Assembly: GCA_034431435.1 (NCBI GenBank)
Contig: DAOUDG010000086.1
Span: 30,877-94,876, forward strand
DNA: 64,000 nucleotides
Origin: JAHCIE01 sp034431435
Lineage (GTDB): Bacteria; Chloroflexota; Anaerolineae; Epilineales; JAHCIE01
Reading direction: 5' to 3'
The notes below the pieces were generated by a model that worked only from the letters and a program-made list of their open reading frames with translations, did not search any database and had not been told where the DNA came from. The translations under genes and the position numbers were made by a program. The first letter of the stretch is position 1, and each line of letters begins with the position of its first letter. Of the stretch, positions 41,209-50,067 are shown in pieces.

Positions 41209-41652
41209 ATGGTGAAATGGATTACTCGTGAGCGGCTGCGCATCGACCGCACGGCGTCCGCGTGGCTCATCCAGCGCTTCGTTGACCCGGCGGCCGAGTT
41301 TCTGTACGTGCCACGCGAGGCGGTGATGACGCGGGCGGCGGCGGAGGGGGCCATCCCCTTCCACGTCAGCGAGGCGGAACTGGGGAAGCGCGGCGGGCGC
41401 ACGGGCTTCGACGCCATCCTCGATACGTATGGGCTGGCCGACCCCGCGTTGCACCTGCTGGCGAAGATCGTGCGCGGCGCGGACAGGGCCGACCGCGAGG
41501 AGCGCGCACCCGAGGCCGACGGCCTGTGGGCGGTTAGCCACGGTTTCTTCCTGCTCGGCTTGCCCGACGGGGAGTCCCTGGCGCGCCAGGCTCCGGTCTT
41601 CGATGCCTTGTATGCCTATTGCCAGGAGAAGGTGGCGAAGTCGTCGGGGTGA
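41209..41652 (+). CDS. ChrB C-terminal-domain protein
   Basis: 147 aa. KWITRERLRIDRTASAWLIQRFVDP, AEFLYVPREAV and IPFHVSEAELGKRGGRTGFDAIL match the ChrB C-terminal (chromate-resistance) domain; the His/Asp/Arg set is intact. In known systems ChrB senses chromate and regulates chrA, but this protein lacks the N-terminal ChrB part and no chrA is adjacent, so chromate function is uncertain. Start is ATG 41209 or GTG 41212; GGGAGG just upstream gives better spacing to the GTG. Confidence 0.78.
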   Translation: MVKWITRERLRIDRTASAWLIQRFVDPAAEFLYVPREAVMTRAAAEGAIPFHVSEAELGKRGGRTGFDAILDTYGLADPALHLLAKIVRGADRADREERAPEADGLWAVSHGFFLLGLPDGESLARQAPVFDALYAYCQEKVAKSSG

Positions 41653-41724
41653 TGGATGCGACCGCCGGGGTGTTGGCGCTCGGCCGCCTGGAGGGCGACC
41701 CCCGCCCTGCCATCGCATCCTTTT

Positions 41725-41753
41725 TTGACTCGTCCTCGCGCCGACCCTACAAT
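41725..41753 (+). promoter_or_regulatory. Promoter of the MFS transporter gene
   Basis: TTGACT (41725-41730), 17-nt spacer, TACAAT (41748-41753). Transcription would start near 41760, which rules out the long open frame beginning at 41619. Confidence 0.7.
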
Positions 41754-41807
41754 GTAGAGCCGTCACATGTGGCGGCTCGGCTGTCGCCTACCAGGGAACC
41801 ACCGGCC

Positions 41808-43076
41808 TTGAACGACCGAGTCTCGTACTGGGACGTGCTGCGCGGCAACGCGAACTTTCGCAAGTTGTGGCTCGCCCAGTTGACGAGCAACGCCGGCGAC
41901 TGGTTCAACGACGTGGCCGTGCTGGGGCTGATTCTGCAACTGACCGGCTCGCCGGCCGCGGCGGGTGGGTTCATCATCGCGGCGCAGGTTCCGGGCGTCC
42001 TGCTTAGCCCGGTGGCTGGGATATGGGCCGACCGCTACGACCGCAAGCAGGTCATGGTGGTGTCGGATGTGCTGCGCATGGTCCTGGCCCTCGGCTTTCT
42101 GCTGGTACGCAGCGCAGATCAAATCTGGCTCATCTACATCATCACGGCTGCGCTGCGCTCGGTGACGGCGTTCTTCGGTCCGGCGCAGCGCGCCGCCATC
42201 CCGAATCTGGTCACACCGCGCGAACTGCTACCCGCGAATGCCCTGTCGGAGCTGACGTGGGGCGCGATGCTGGCGGTGGGTGCGGCCCTCGGTGGCCTGG
42301 TGTCGGCGTACCTGGGGCGTGATGCGGCGTTCATCATCAACTCGATGTCGTTCCTGGTATCGGCGATTCTCATCTGGGCCATCCGCGCGCGTTTCTCAGA
42401 AGCGACGCCGCACAGCCTGGGGCGGGTGTCGCTAGGCTGGAAGGCGATGTGGGGCGGCCTGGACTATGCGCGACATAATCTGGCGGTGGCGGCCTTCATC
42501 TTCGTCAAGTTTGGCTGGGGGTTGGGAGCGGGTACGGTGTTGATGCTCAGCCTCTTCGCGACCCAGGTATTCTACCAGGGCGACGAGGGCATTGGCTGGC
42601 TGTACGCGGCGCGCGGCTTCGGCGTCCTGGTAGGGCCGTGGCTCGCCAGCCTGTTGATCGGGGCGAGTGTAGCTCGCCTGCGCTGGTCGGTCAGCGTGGG
42701 CTACCTGACGAGTGGCCTGGGCTACCTGGGCTTCAGCCAGGCGCAGAGTCTGCCCCAGGCGGCGGCGATGGTGTTCTTTGCCCATACGGGCAGCGGCGCA
42801 GCCTGGGTAACGAGTTCCACCATGTTGCAGCAGATCGTGCCCGACCGCCTGCGCGGGCGAGTGTTCAGTCTCGACAATGCTCTCGTGACTCTGGCGATGG
42901 CGCTCTCTACGGCGTTTGTTGGCTGGGCGGCTCCCGTCTACGGTGCGCGCGCTGTGTGCGCCTGGGTGGCGAGCATCGCGCTGGTGTGCGCGGCTTTCTG
43001 GTCGGGCCTGATCCTCATGCGCGGCGCAGAGATTGGTGTGACGAGTAGCATCGAGTTGGAGGCGAGCGGTGAGTAG
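41808..43076 (+). CDS. MFS efflux transporter (MFS_3/EntS-like)
   Basis: 422 aa from TTG 41808 (AGGGA ten bases upstream); GTG 41769 is possible but would be nearly leaderless. Twelve hydrophobic helices. N-terminal FRKLWLAQLTSNAGDWFNDVAVLGL, the A-loop motif ADRYDRKQVMVVSDVLRM, SEATPHSLG in the central loop, and QQIVPDRLRGRVFSLDNAL after TM10. This pattern is typical of the MFS_3/enterobactin-exporter branch, which pumps drugs or siderophores by proton antiport. Translationally coupled to the next lipoprotein gene (8-nt overlap). Confidence 0.85.
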   Translation: MNDRVSYWDVLRGNANFRKLWLAQLTSNAGDWFNDVAVLGLILQLTGSPAAAGGFIIAAQVPGVLLSPVAGIWADRYDRKQVMVVSDVLRMVLALGFLLVRSADQIWLIYIITAALRSVTAFFGPAQRAAIPNLVTPRELLPANALSELTWGAMLAVGAALGGLVSAYLGRDAAFIINSMSFLVSAILIWAIRARFSEATPHSLGRVSLGWKAMWGGLDYARHNLAVAAFIFVKFGWGLGAGTVLMLSLFATQVFYQGDEGIGWLYAARGFGVLVGPWLASLLIGASVARLRWSVSVGYLTSGLGYLGFSQAQSLPQAAAMVFFAHTGSGAAWVTSSTMLQQIVPDRLRGRVFSLDNALVTLAMALSTAFVGWAAPVYGARAVCAWVASIALVCAAFWSGLILMRGAEIGVTSSIELEASGE

Positions 43077-44874
43077 CCTCCCGCCACACCGGCTCGTGTT
43101 GGTCGCGCTCCTCAGTGTGGCCGTGGTAGGTTGCGCCAGTCCCGCCCCCCCTGTCGCCGTGGCGACACCACAGGTGGCGTCACTAGCCACTCCCACCGCC
43201 GTGGCGACGCCGTCTGCGACGGCGCTGCCCACCCTCGCCGCCACCCCCTCACCGCGGCGCGTCCTGTTCGACTTCAGCGTGGCCGCCCGCCGCGTGCCCA
43301 TCGTGTTACGCCTGGACGAGGCGCGTCTCAACGGGGATGCCCTGTCCCTGTCCGTCGAGTTCATCAACGCGGGCGCGCGGGACTTGCAGGGGCCGACCGG
43401 GGCCAGCGGCAATGATGCTGTTCTGGTCGCTGACGGCGCGCCCCAGCAGCCCACCGACGTCACCGCCAGCCTGGCCGCGGATATTGCCCCCAGCGGTCGC
43501 TGGAACGCGGGCGCGACCAATCGCGGTACGCTGGTCTTCCGCCAGCCCCAGGATGAAACGGCGACCCTGCGCCTGCCGGGCTTCCCCCCCGTCCAGATCG
43601 ACCTCAAGGCCGGGTCGGCGCGGGCCATTGCCGACGACGGGGCGACGTTGCCTACGCCGACGCCCAACCCGGCCAGCCCCGCGCTGCTGGGTGCGCGCGA
43701 CGCCCTGACTCGCCTCCAGCAGGCCATACTCAGGCAGGATAGGGACGCCTTCGCGCGCGTGACGACGCCGGCCGCCCGCGAGTTCTTCCGCGACGTGACC
43801 GACCCGCTGGCCTTCGCCCGCAACGTGCCCTTCAGTCGCCTCGAGCTGGAGATGTTTCCCATCGATCCAACGGCGGAGCAAGTTGTCGTGGTCGACGGCC
43901 AGGCGGCACGCCTGGTCAACGTGCCGGTCGCCCTGGTCTATGCCTTCACGGGCGTCGAAAACGAGTGGTTCCGCCACGTGCTGACTCTCGATTTCGAGCG
44001 CGTCGGCGCGGAGTGGCGCGTCGCGAATATCCGCGCTGATCGCTCACCCTTCTGGACGGTTGGCCTGACCGCCCACACCCGAAGCCCCCACTTCCTCGTT
44101 TTCCACCGCGCGGGCCAGAATGTTGAGGCGGTCATCGCCGCCGCCGAGAAGGCCCACGCCATGCTAGGGGCGCGGCTGGAGGACCTCGTCGATCCGGTCA
44201 ACATCATGGTCATCGTGGACGATCGTGACCTGTTCACCCAGGTTACCCAGCAGAGCGGCCACAGCTTCGTTGGCTCGGCGCGCTACGATAACCTGCTGAC
44301 CGCGACTGGCATCCGCGTCGCCAGCCGCGCCCTGTTCATCAATGAGGGCGCGTTCAGTAACGGCAACCTGGTCAACCGTCGGGACCAGACAATTCAGCAC
44401 GAATTGACCCACCTGGCCCTGGCCCGCTGGACACGCCCGTGGACACCTACCTGGCTCGTCGAGGGCACGGCGGGCCTCTTCGCTGACGAGACGAACTACG
44501 ACGCCCTGGACGACTTTGTCCGTCAGCAGGGTGTAGATGCGGTTAGCCTGGACAGTGTGACCGGCATCGAGACCCTGGATCAGGCGGGCGTGCCTCTCCT
44601 GGTTGCCTACGCCTACTCCACCTTTGTGGCCGAGACGATTGTCGAGCAGTTCGGCCAGGACAAGTTCCTTGACCTCTACCGCGCCTTCGCCGACGTGAGC
44701 ATGGACCGAGTGCGCGAGGCGGCGGGGGAGGGCGTGTCCGTCGCGCCTGACCGCTTCCGGAATCTTCAGCGTACTAACCTCGACGAACTGGCGCCCAGCA
44801 TGCTGGGCGTTACCCCCGCCGAGTTGACGGCTCGCGTCAAGATGCGCCTGCAAGAACGCCTCGCGCGCCCGTGA
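43069..44874 (+). CDS. Lipoprotein with a gluzincin-type metallopeptidase domain
   Basis: 601 aa, GTG start with GGAGG. Signal peptide with lipobox VVGC (Cys about residue 22), then a Thr/Pro/Ala-rich linker. Residues ~65-190: beta domain. ~205-330: NTF2-like/stalk region. ~340-600: peptidase domain with zinc motif HELTHLALARW (HExxH) and, 20 residues later, the third ligand Glu in WLVEGTAGLFADE, the gluzincin layout also seen in DUF2268/M1-like proteins. Anchored at the outside of the cytoplasmic membrane. Overlaps the MFS gene's stop, so the two are probably cotranslated. Substrate unknown. Confidence 0.83.
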   Translation: MSSLPPHRLVLVALLSVAVVGCASPAPPVAVATPQVASLATPTAVATPSATALPTLAATPSPRRVLFDFSVAARRVPIVLRLDEARLNGDALSLSVEFINAGARDLQGPTGASGNDAVLVADGAPQQPTDVTASLAADIAPSGRWNAGATNRGTLVFRQPQDETATLRLPGFPPVQIDLKAGSARAIADDGATLPTPTPNPASPALLGARDALTRLQQAILRQDRDAFARVTTPAAREFFRDVTDPLAFARNVPFSRLELEMFPIDPTAEQVVVVDGQAARLVNVPVALVYAFTGVENEWFRHVLTLDFERVGAEWRVANIRADRSPFWTVGLTAHTRSPHFLVFHRAGQNVEAVIAAAEKAHAMLGARLEDLVDPVNIMVIVDDRDLFTQVTQQSGHSFVGSARYDNLLTATGIRVASRALFINEGAFSNGNLVNRRDQTIQHELTHLALARWTRPWTPTWLVEGTAGLFADETNYDALDDFVRQQGVDAVSLDSVTGIETLDQAGVPLLVAYAYSTFVAETIVEQFGQDKFLDLYRAFADVSMDRVREAAGEGVSVAPDRFRNLQRTNLDELAPSMLGVTPAELTARVKMRLQERLARP

Positions 44875-44984
44875 TGCCTCACGCCGTGTCGACGGGACTG
44901 ATAAAATAATGGCCTTGTTCCGCTTGCCTTGTCTGGTCCACCCTGTCTGCCCTGGACATCCTATCCAGGTCGCCTTTGAACTCG

Positions 44985-46052
44985 ATGCCTGACGCGCCCC
45001 AACCTCTCAGCGACGATGCAGCCGTCGATCTCCTCGAAGGCCTCGTCCGTATCCCAAGCCTGTCCACCCAGGAACACGCCGCCGTGGCGTGGCTCGTCGC
45101 GCAGATGCGCGGCCTGGGGCTGGATGCCCACGTCGACGCGGCGGGCAACGCCGTCGGCGCCATCGGCGGTGGCCCGCGCCAGATCGTGCTGTTAGGGCAT
45201 ATCGACACCGTGGGGGGCGTGGTTCCGGTGCGGCGCGAGGCGGGCCAGCTGTACGGGCGCGGCAGCGTCGACGCCAAGGGGCCGCTGGCGACCTTCGTCG
45301 CGGCCGCCGCCCGCGCTCGTATCCCCGACGGCTGGCAGGTGGTGGTCGTCGGGGCGGTCGAAGAGGAGTACGCCACGTCGAAGGGCGCGCGTTACGCCGC
45401 GACCCAGTACCGCCCCGAAATGTGCGTCATCGGCGAGCCGAGTAGTTGGGACCGCATCACCCTCGGCTACAAGGGGCGGCTGCTTCTGCGCTACCGGCTG
45501 GCGCAGGCCGTCGCTCACACGGCCGGCCAGGCCGTCGGCGCGCCGGAGGTGGCCGTCGACTATTGGAACCGCGTCGCAGCCTGGGCTGCCGTCTATAATG
45601 AAGGCCGCGAGCGGGTCACGGACCAGGCGACACCCGCCCTGCGCGACATCCACACCGCCAGCGACGGCCTGACCGAGACGGCCGAGATGCTCATCGGCGT
45701 GCGCCTGCCGGTCGGACTGCCGCCCGACGAGGCCGCCGCCGCGCTGGCCGCCCTGGCGGGCGACGCCCAGGTGGAGTTCAGCGGCCACGAGACGGCCTAC
45801 CGCGCCGACAAGAACAACGCTCTGGCGCGGGGCTTCCTACGGGCCATCCGCGGCGAGGGCGGGACGCCCGCCTTCAAGGTCAAGACGGGCACGTCGGACA
45901 TGAACGTGGTGGGGCCGGTGTGGAACGTGCCCATCATCGCCTACGGCCCCGGCGACTCCAGCCTCGACCATACGCCCCACGAGCACGTCGCCATCGACGA
46001 GTATCTGCGGGCGATTCGGGCGCTGACGATGGTGCTGGAAGGCCTCGAATGA
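44985..46052 (+). CDS. LysK-like M20 deacylase ([LysW]-lysine/ornithine hydrolase type)
   Basis: 355 aa from ATG 44985. M20 zinc-peptidase motifs: LLGHIDTVGG (His and Asp ligands), GRGSVDAKGPLATFV, GAVEEEYATSKGA (catalytic Glu pair), GEPSSWDRITLGYKGRL and the terminal KTGTSDMNVVGPVW and TPHEH. These fit the LysK/ArgE-like subfamily that removes the LysW carrier (or an acetyl group) in carrier-protein lysine/arginine biosynthesis. No lysW, lysX or lysZ genes lie nearby, so it acts alone or serves a pathway encoded elsewhere. Confidence 0.82.
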   Translation: MPDAPQPLSDDAAVDLLEGLVRIPSLSTQEHAAVAWLVAQMRGLGLDAHVDAAGNAVGAIGGGPRQIVLLGHIDTVGGVVPVRREAGQLYGRGSVDAKGPLATFVAAAARARIPDGWQVVVVGAVEEEYATSKGARYAATQYRPEMCVIGEPSSWDRITLGYKGRLLLRYRLAQAVAHTAGQAVGAPEVAVDYWNRVAAWAAVYNEGRERVTDQATPALRDIHTASDGLTETAEMLIGVRLPVGLPPDEAAAALAALAGDAQVEFSGHETAYRADKNNALARGFLRAIRGEGGTPAFKVKTGTSDMNVVGPVWNVPIIAYGPGDSSLDHTPHEHVAIDEYLRAIRALTMVLEGLE

Positions 46053-46122
46053 ATCTGGTAGGGCAGGGTCTCTCTGCTAGCCTGGCAGGCGCACAGGGTG
46101 GGCGACTCCACCGCCGCCATCG

Positions 46123-46956
46123 TCACGCCTCCTGCGTCAGCCTGCCGTCCAGCGGGCCGGCGCGCAGGGCCGCCGCTATCTCCGGAGCGCCGAGCCGCGG
46201 GCGCAGGTCGCGGTCGAGGAATGCTCCCGTCGAATAATCCCGCGCCAGCAGGGTGCGCGCCCCATCTTCCCCTAGCCGGTGAATCTCGTGTCGCCACGTC
46301 CCGCGAATGCGCCCATCGTAGACGTAGCGGCTCTCAATCTCAACGACGTCACCCAGGCCCGCGTCGCCGAAGAACTCGATGTCGTGGCGGTACTGCAAGA
46401 TGAGCAGATTCTCGCCCCACATGCGGTCGGCGGGCCAGCCCGCCGCGCCCGCCGCGCGGAACGTTGCCTCCTCCAGCCAGTTGAGGTAGGCTGTGACGGC
46501 CGCCACGCCGCGCATGTCGAGCTGGTAGCGGCGGATACGGTGCCGCCAGAAGAAGGGCACGGCCTCGGCCTCGGCGGGTGGCGCAAAGGGCTTCAGAGGC
46601 GCGGCGCGATTGGCGACGAGGGGCGGCGGATCGCCCGGCGCGCGCCACGTCGCCCGCGCCGACAGGACACGTCGCCCGTCGCTGGGGCGATCAATCTCGT
46701 AGCAGCGGGTAACATGGCCATCCTGTACCCCGGTCGCCCATGTCGTGACGGTCAGCGCGTCGCCGTAGACAGCGGCGGCCTTGTATTCGACCGAGAGGGC
46801 GGTCAGCATGACGTCGGGCGCGGCCTCGCGACTCACGCCGTGAGCGAGCAGTGTCGCTTCGTGCAGATAGTCGATGTAGACGGCGTTGTTCACGTGGCGC
46901 AGCGAGTCGCAGTCGCGCGCCTGGACGGTCACGATTGCGGTGTACACGCCATCCAT
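46123..46956 (-). CDS. Acyl-CoA/acyl-ACP thioesterase, double hotdog
   Basis: 277 aa. Two hotdog modules: first ~1-130 (ARDCDSLRHVNNAVYIDYLHEA, the 4HBT signature with D...HVNN) and second ~140-260 (VAAVTAYLNWLEEATFRAAG, RYVYDGRIRGTWRHEIHRL). Tandem hotdog proteins hydrolyse acyl-CoA or acyl-ACP thioesters. The first module keeps the catalytic Asp; the second has a degenerate version, as in FatA/FatB-like enzymes. AAGGAG ribosome-binding site lies in the end of the small gene upstream. Confidence 0.8.
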   Translation of the reverse strand: MDGVYTAIVTVQARDCDSLRHVNNAVYIDYLHEATLLAHGVSREAAPDVMLTALSVEYKAAAVYGDALTVTTWATGVQDGHVTRCYEIDRPSDGRRVLSARATWRAPGDPPPLVANRAAPLKPFAPPAEAEAVPFFWRHRIRRYQLDMRGVAAVTAYLNWLEEATFRAAGAAGWPADRMWGENLLILQYRHDIEFFGDAGLGDVVEIESRYVYDGRIRGTWRHEIHRLGEDGARTLLARDYSTGAFLDRDLRPRLGAPEIAAALRAGPLDGRLTQEA

Positions 46957-46963
46957 AGCAGGG

Positions 46964-47134
46964 TCACTCCTTGCAGGGCGCTTGAATGTCGGTGAGGCTC
47001 AGCGGGCGGCGCTCGATAGCCCGCGCCGCTGCTGCGCCCAAATCGTGCGGCGTCGTCACGCGCTCAGCATGCGCAGCGAAGGCCCCGACCAGGGCGATCA
47101 GCTTGCCTGACACGCGGCGATACGGGTCGGCCAT
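46964..47134 (-). CDS. Possible small protein, 56 aa
   Basis: Reads MADPYRRVSGKLIALVGAFAAHAERV and ends RPLSLTDIQAPCKE, with no recognised family. It fits exactly between the nth stop (24 nt away) and the thioesterase start (7 nt), which supports a real operon gene, but it has no obvious Shine-Dalgarno and codon evidence is weak at this length. Confidence 0.35.
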   Translation of the reverse strand: MADPYRRVSGKLIALVGAFAAHAERVTTPHDLGAAAARAIERRPLSLTDIQAPCKE

Positions 47135-47157
47135 ACAGGCGCTGCGGGTGAGGATGC

Positions 47158-47814
47158 TTAGCGGCTGCGGGTCACGCCGACGCGGTCGCACCATTGGCGT
47201 ACCGGGCATACCGAGCAGCGCGGCGACGTCGGGTGGCAGATGTTCTGGCCCAGGGCGACGAACAGCGTATTGATCTCGTGCCAGTACTGGGGCGGCAACT
47301 TGGCCCGCAAGACCATTTCCGTCTCGTCGGGGGTCTTGGTCGTCACGTAGCCCAGGCGATTGCTGATGCGGTGGACGTGGGTGTCAACGCAGATGCCGGG
47401 TTTGCCGTAGCCTGCTGTGACGACCAGGTTAGCCGTCTTGCGGCCGACGCCCGGCAGGGTCAGCAGGGTGTCCAGGTCGTCGGGCACGGTCCCGCCGTAC
47501 TGGTCAACCAGGATGCGGCTGATGTCGAGGATGGTCTGCGCCTTGGTGCGGTAGAAGCCGACGGGGTAGATGGCAGTGGCGATGGCCTCGGCCGACAGGG
47601 TCAACATCGCGTCCGGCGTGTCGGCCAGGGCGAACAGGCGCGGTGTCACCTGGGCCGTCGTCTTGTCCTGGGTGCGCAGGCTAAGAATGGTGGCGATGAG
47701 GACGCGGTAAGGCGTCGTACCCCGCGCCGCCATCGCGTCGACCAGAGGCGTCTCCCAGGCGGGCATCGCGGCGCGCACCGCCGCCAGAACGTCGTGGATG
47801 TCGTCGTCGCGCAT
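47158..47814 (-). CDS. nth: Endonuclease III
   Basis: 218 aa, full length. Helix-hairpin-helix LPGVGRKTANLV, catalytic Lys in SLRTQDKTTAQVTP and Asp in VDTHVHRISNRLG, and the C-terminal [4Fe-4S] cluster C-x6-C-x2-C-x5-C (CHPTSPRCSVCPVRQWC). Bifunctional DNA glycosylase/AP lyase that removes oxidised pyrimidines. Ends 23 nt before a possible small gene and the thioesterase. Confidence 0.97.
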   Translation of the reverse strand: MRDDDIHDVLAAVRAAMPAWETPLVDAMAARGTTPYRVLIATILSLRTQDKTTAQVTPRLFALADTPDAMLTLSAEAIATAIYPVGFYRTKAQTILDISRILVDQYGGTVPDDLDTLLTLPGVGRKTANLVVTAGYGKPGICVDTHVHRISNRLGYVTTKTPDETEMVLRAKLPPQYWHEINTLFVALGQNICHPTSPRCSVCPVRQWCDRVGVTRSR

Positions 47815-47898
47815 GGCGGTAGCATAGGCGTGCCCCGCCGCCGGGTCAAGTTCCGGGCCTGCCCAGCCGATGGTGTTGTTGCTGGGGGAAGGGAAGAC

Positions 47899-48750
47899 TC
47901 ACGCCGTCCCGACCGCCGGGCTGTGGGCGTCGAGCCAGGCGAGGAGCGTGTCCATGACATCGGCGCAGTCGAGGTCGTTGTGTAGCTCATGGTAGTTGTC
48001 GGGCCACATCTTGAGGGTCTTGTCCTGGCTGGCCGCCGCCTCGTATAGACGCCGCGAGCCGGCGGGGTTGGTGTAGCGGTCGGCTGTGCCGTGCATCACC
48101 AGTAGCGGCAGCCGCAACTCACCCATGCGAGCCTGGGCGGCAAGGGACGCATTGAGCAATTCGTTGCCCATGCGCGCCTTGATGCCGCCGTTGTAGCAGA
48201 GTGGGTCGACGCGGGTCGCCGCCTCGACGCTGGGGTCGCGGCTGAGCACGCCCTCCGCGCCCTTGACCAGTTGCAGGCTCGGCGTGACTCGCGCTGCCAC
48301 ACCGGACACACGCTTGAGGAGTGGCGACACGTCGTCGCCGATCTGGATGGCCGCGCTGGTCAGGATGAGGCCGTCCAGGCCGTCGGGGTAATCGAGCGCG
48401 TAGTGGGTGGCGATCAGGCCGCCCATGGAGTGGCCGTACATGAAGAGGGGTACGCCGGGCATGGCTTCTTGCGCGCGACGTACCAGTGGGCGTAGGTCGG
48501 CGACGTACAGAGCGAAGCGTTCGACGTTGGCGCGCTCGCCACTGCTGCGCCCGTGGCCGCGATGATCCTGGGCGAACACGGCGTAGCCGCGTTCCGTGAG
48601 CATGGCGATGACGTGCTTGTAGCGGCCGATGTGCTCGGCGTAGCCGTGGACGAGGACGACCACGCCACGAGCAGGACCCTCGGGCCGCCAATCCTCGAAG
48701 GTCAATTGGACGCCGTTGGCGCCGGGCAGGACGCCGGTTTCGTGAAGCAT
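47899..48750 (-). CDS. Monoacylglycerol-lipase-like alpha/beta hydrolase
   Basis: 283 aa from ATG 48750 (GGAGG nine bases upstream). Serine hydrolase with HGYAEHIGRYKHV oxyanion region, DHRGHGRSSGER, nucleophile elbow GHSMGG, Asp in MHGTADRYTNP and His in NYHELHND. The GHSMGG/HGRS signatures match the lysophospholipase/monoglyceride lipase (Hydrolase_4) family. No signal peptide; cytoplasmic. Divergent from another alpha/beta hydrolase gene. Confidence 0.86.
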   Translation of the reverse strand: MLHETGVLPGANGVQLTFEDWRPEGPARGVVVLVHGYAEHIGRYKHVIAMLTERGYAVFAQDHRGHGRSSGERANVERFALYVADLRPLVRRAQEAMPGVPLFMYGHSMGGLIATHYALDYPDGLDGLILTSAAIQIGDDVSPLLKRVSGVAARVTPSLQLVKGAEGVLSRDPSVEAATRVDPLCYNGGIKARMGNELLNASLAAQARMGELRLPLLVMHGTADRYTNPAGSRRLYEAAASQDKTLKMWPDNYHELHNDLDCADVMDTLLAWLDAHSPAVGTA

Positions 48751-48839
48751 GGGAAACAACCTCCAGACGGAGATGGATGCCATCATGGTATGTGATGCGT
48801 GAGCGCGGCTTGGGACAATTCTTGAGATGTTCCAGTGCG

Positions 48840-48868
48840 TTGGTCAGACAACCCGAATGCAGTATACT
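48840..48868 (+). promoter_or_regulatory. Promoter of the alpha/beta hydrolase at 48904
   Basis: TTGGTC (48840-48845), 17-nt spacer, TATACT (48863-48868); start codon at 48904. Confidence 0.55.
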
Positions 48869-48903
48869 AGGCCAAGACGACAGAAGGGAGTCATGTTGCC
48901 AAT

Positions 48904-49923
48904 ATGAGCCGTCAAGACCACATCGAACAGGCGCCTACTCCCAACCGTCGGGGTCGAGGCTGCCTCGCGTGGCTGGGGGGGCTTGCACTTTTCGTCTTGG
49001 CGATGATGCTAGGCGGCGCGCTATACGAGGTGGCCGCTGAAGCCGCTGACCTGCGCGCTCACCCTGCTCCTGGGCAGATGGTGGACGTAGGCGGCTATCG
49101 GTTACACATCAACTGTACCGGCGCCGGCAACCCCACCGTGGTTATTGATGCCGGCCTGGGCGATTGGTCCACGAATTGGAGTTGGGTGCAGCCGGAAGTA
49201 GCCAAATCCACACGGGTTTGCACCTATGATCGAGCTGGCTATGGTTGGAGCGAGGCCGGCCCGCTGCCACGGACAACCCAGCAATTTGTCAGAGAACTGC
49301 ACGCCTTGCTGAGCCAGGCCAACATTCCAGGTCCCTACATGCTCGTCGGGCACTCGCTCGGTGGATTCACAGCGCGTTTGTTTGCCCACGACTACCCAAC
49401 CGAAGTTGCTGGGGTTGTGCTGGTCGACTCAATGCAGCCTGCCGACGATGCGCACCTTCCAGGTGACGTAAAGTCTGCGACGAGTTCGCCACTAGACCCG
49501 GTTTCGATTGTCCCCGCCCTGGCTCGTTTCGGAGTATTTCGTCTGGGCGCGGGGCCGCTCGGCTTGGGAGGTCTACATTTGCCGCCAGACGCCGAGCAAG
49601 CCCATGCTGCGTTCTCGGTACGCCCGCAATACTTCCAGACTATGCTAGACGAAACGCGCGCGATTCCAGAAGGTTCGGTGCAGGTCAGGGCGGTCCATAC
49701 TTTGGGCGATCTACCCCTGGTGGTTCTGTCGCGCACCCCGGACAACAGCGCTTCTGGCAGAGTGTGGCAGGCAAACCAGATCGAGATGCTACAACTCTCC
49801 TCACACAGCCAACAGGTGATTGCGGACAAGAGCGGCCACAACATTGAGATTGACCAGCCGGAGGCAGCGGTTGAAGTCATCTCGAAGATGGTAAAGCAGA
49901 TTCGTCAGCGGCCTGTCGACTGA
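48904..49923 (+). CDS. Membrane-anchored alpha/beta hydrolase
   Basis: 339 aa. N-terminal TM helix (~22-45, WLGGLALFVLAMMLGGAL) places the hydrolase outside the membrane. Core: VVIDAGLGDWSTNWSWVQPEV, YDRAGYGWSEAG, GHSLGGFTARLFAHDYP with the nucleophile Ser, and the late His in DKSGHNIEIDQPE. This pattern is common in haloperoxidase/esterase-type hydrolases; substrate unknown. Base use appears less GC-rich than the neighbours (for example 49600-49700), which could reflect later acquisition. Confidence 0.82.
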   Translation: MSRQDHIEQAPTPNRRGRGCLAWLGGLALFVLAMMLGGALYEVAAEAADLRAHPAPGQMVDVGGYRLHINCTGAGNPTVVIDAGLGDWSTNWSWVQPEVAKSTRVCTYDRAGYGWSEAGPLPRTTQQFVRELHALLSQANIPGPYMLVGHSLGGFTARLFAHDYPTEVAGVVLVDSMQPADDAHLPGDVKSATSSPLDPVSIVPALARFGVFRLGAGPLGLGGLHLPPDAEQAHAAFSVRPQYFQTMLDETRAIPEGSVQVRAVHTLGDLPLVVLSRTPDNSASGRVWQANQIEMLQLSSHSQQVIADKSGHNIEIDQPEAAVEVISKMVKQIRQRPVD

Positions 49924-50067
49924 CATCTCGAAGCCCACCCAATCTCCACTTTCTTATCCCTAATCTCTCTCCTACCGCTCCCCACCCCATACAGCGCCAC
50001 CAGTCGCGCTCTCTTCGACATGCGGCGGCGGGTAGCGGGCGGCGCTGATGAAGCTCGCCTGCGACAC

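Noticed and set aside
41619..41807. N-terminal extension of the MFS gene
   Set aside because: A strong promoter lies within it and the extension lacks membrane or family features.
42432..43919. Large minus-strand frame opposite the MFS and lipoprotein genes
   Set aside because: Antisense shadow; the plus-strand genes have promoters, ribosome-binding sites and clear domains.
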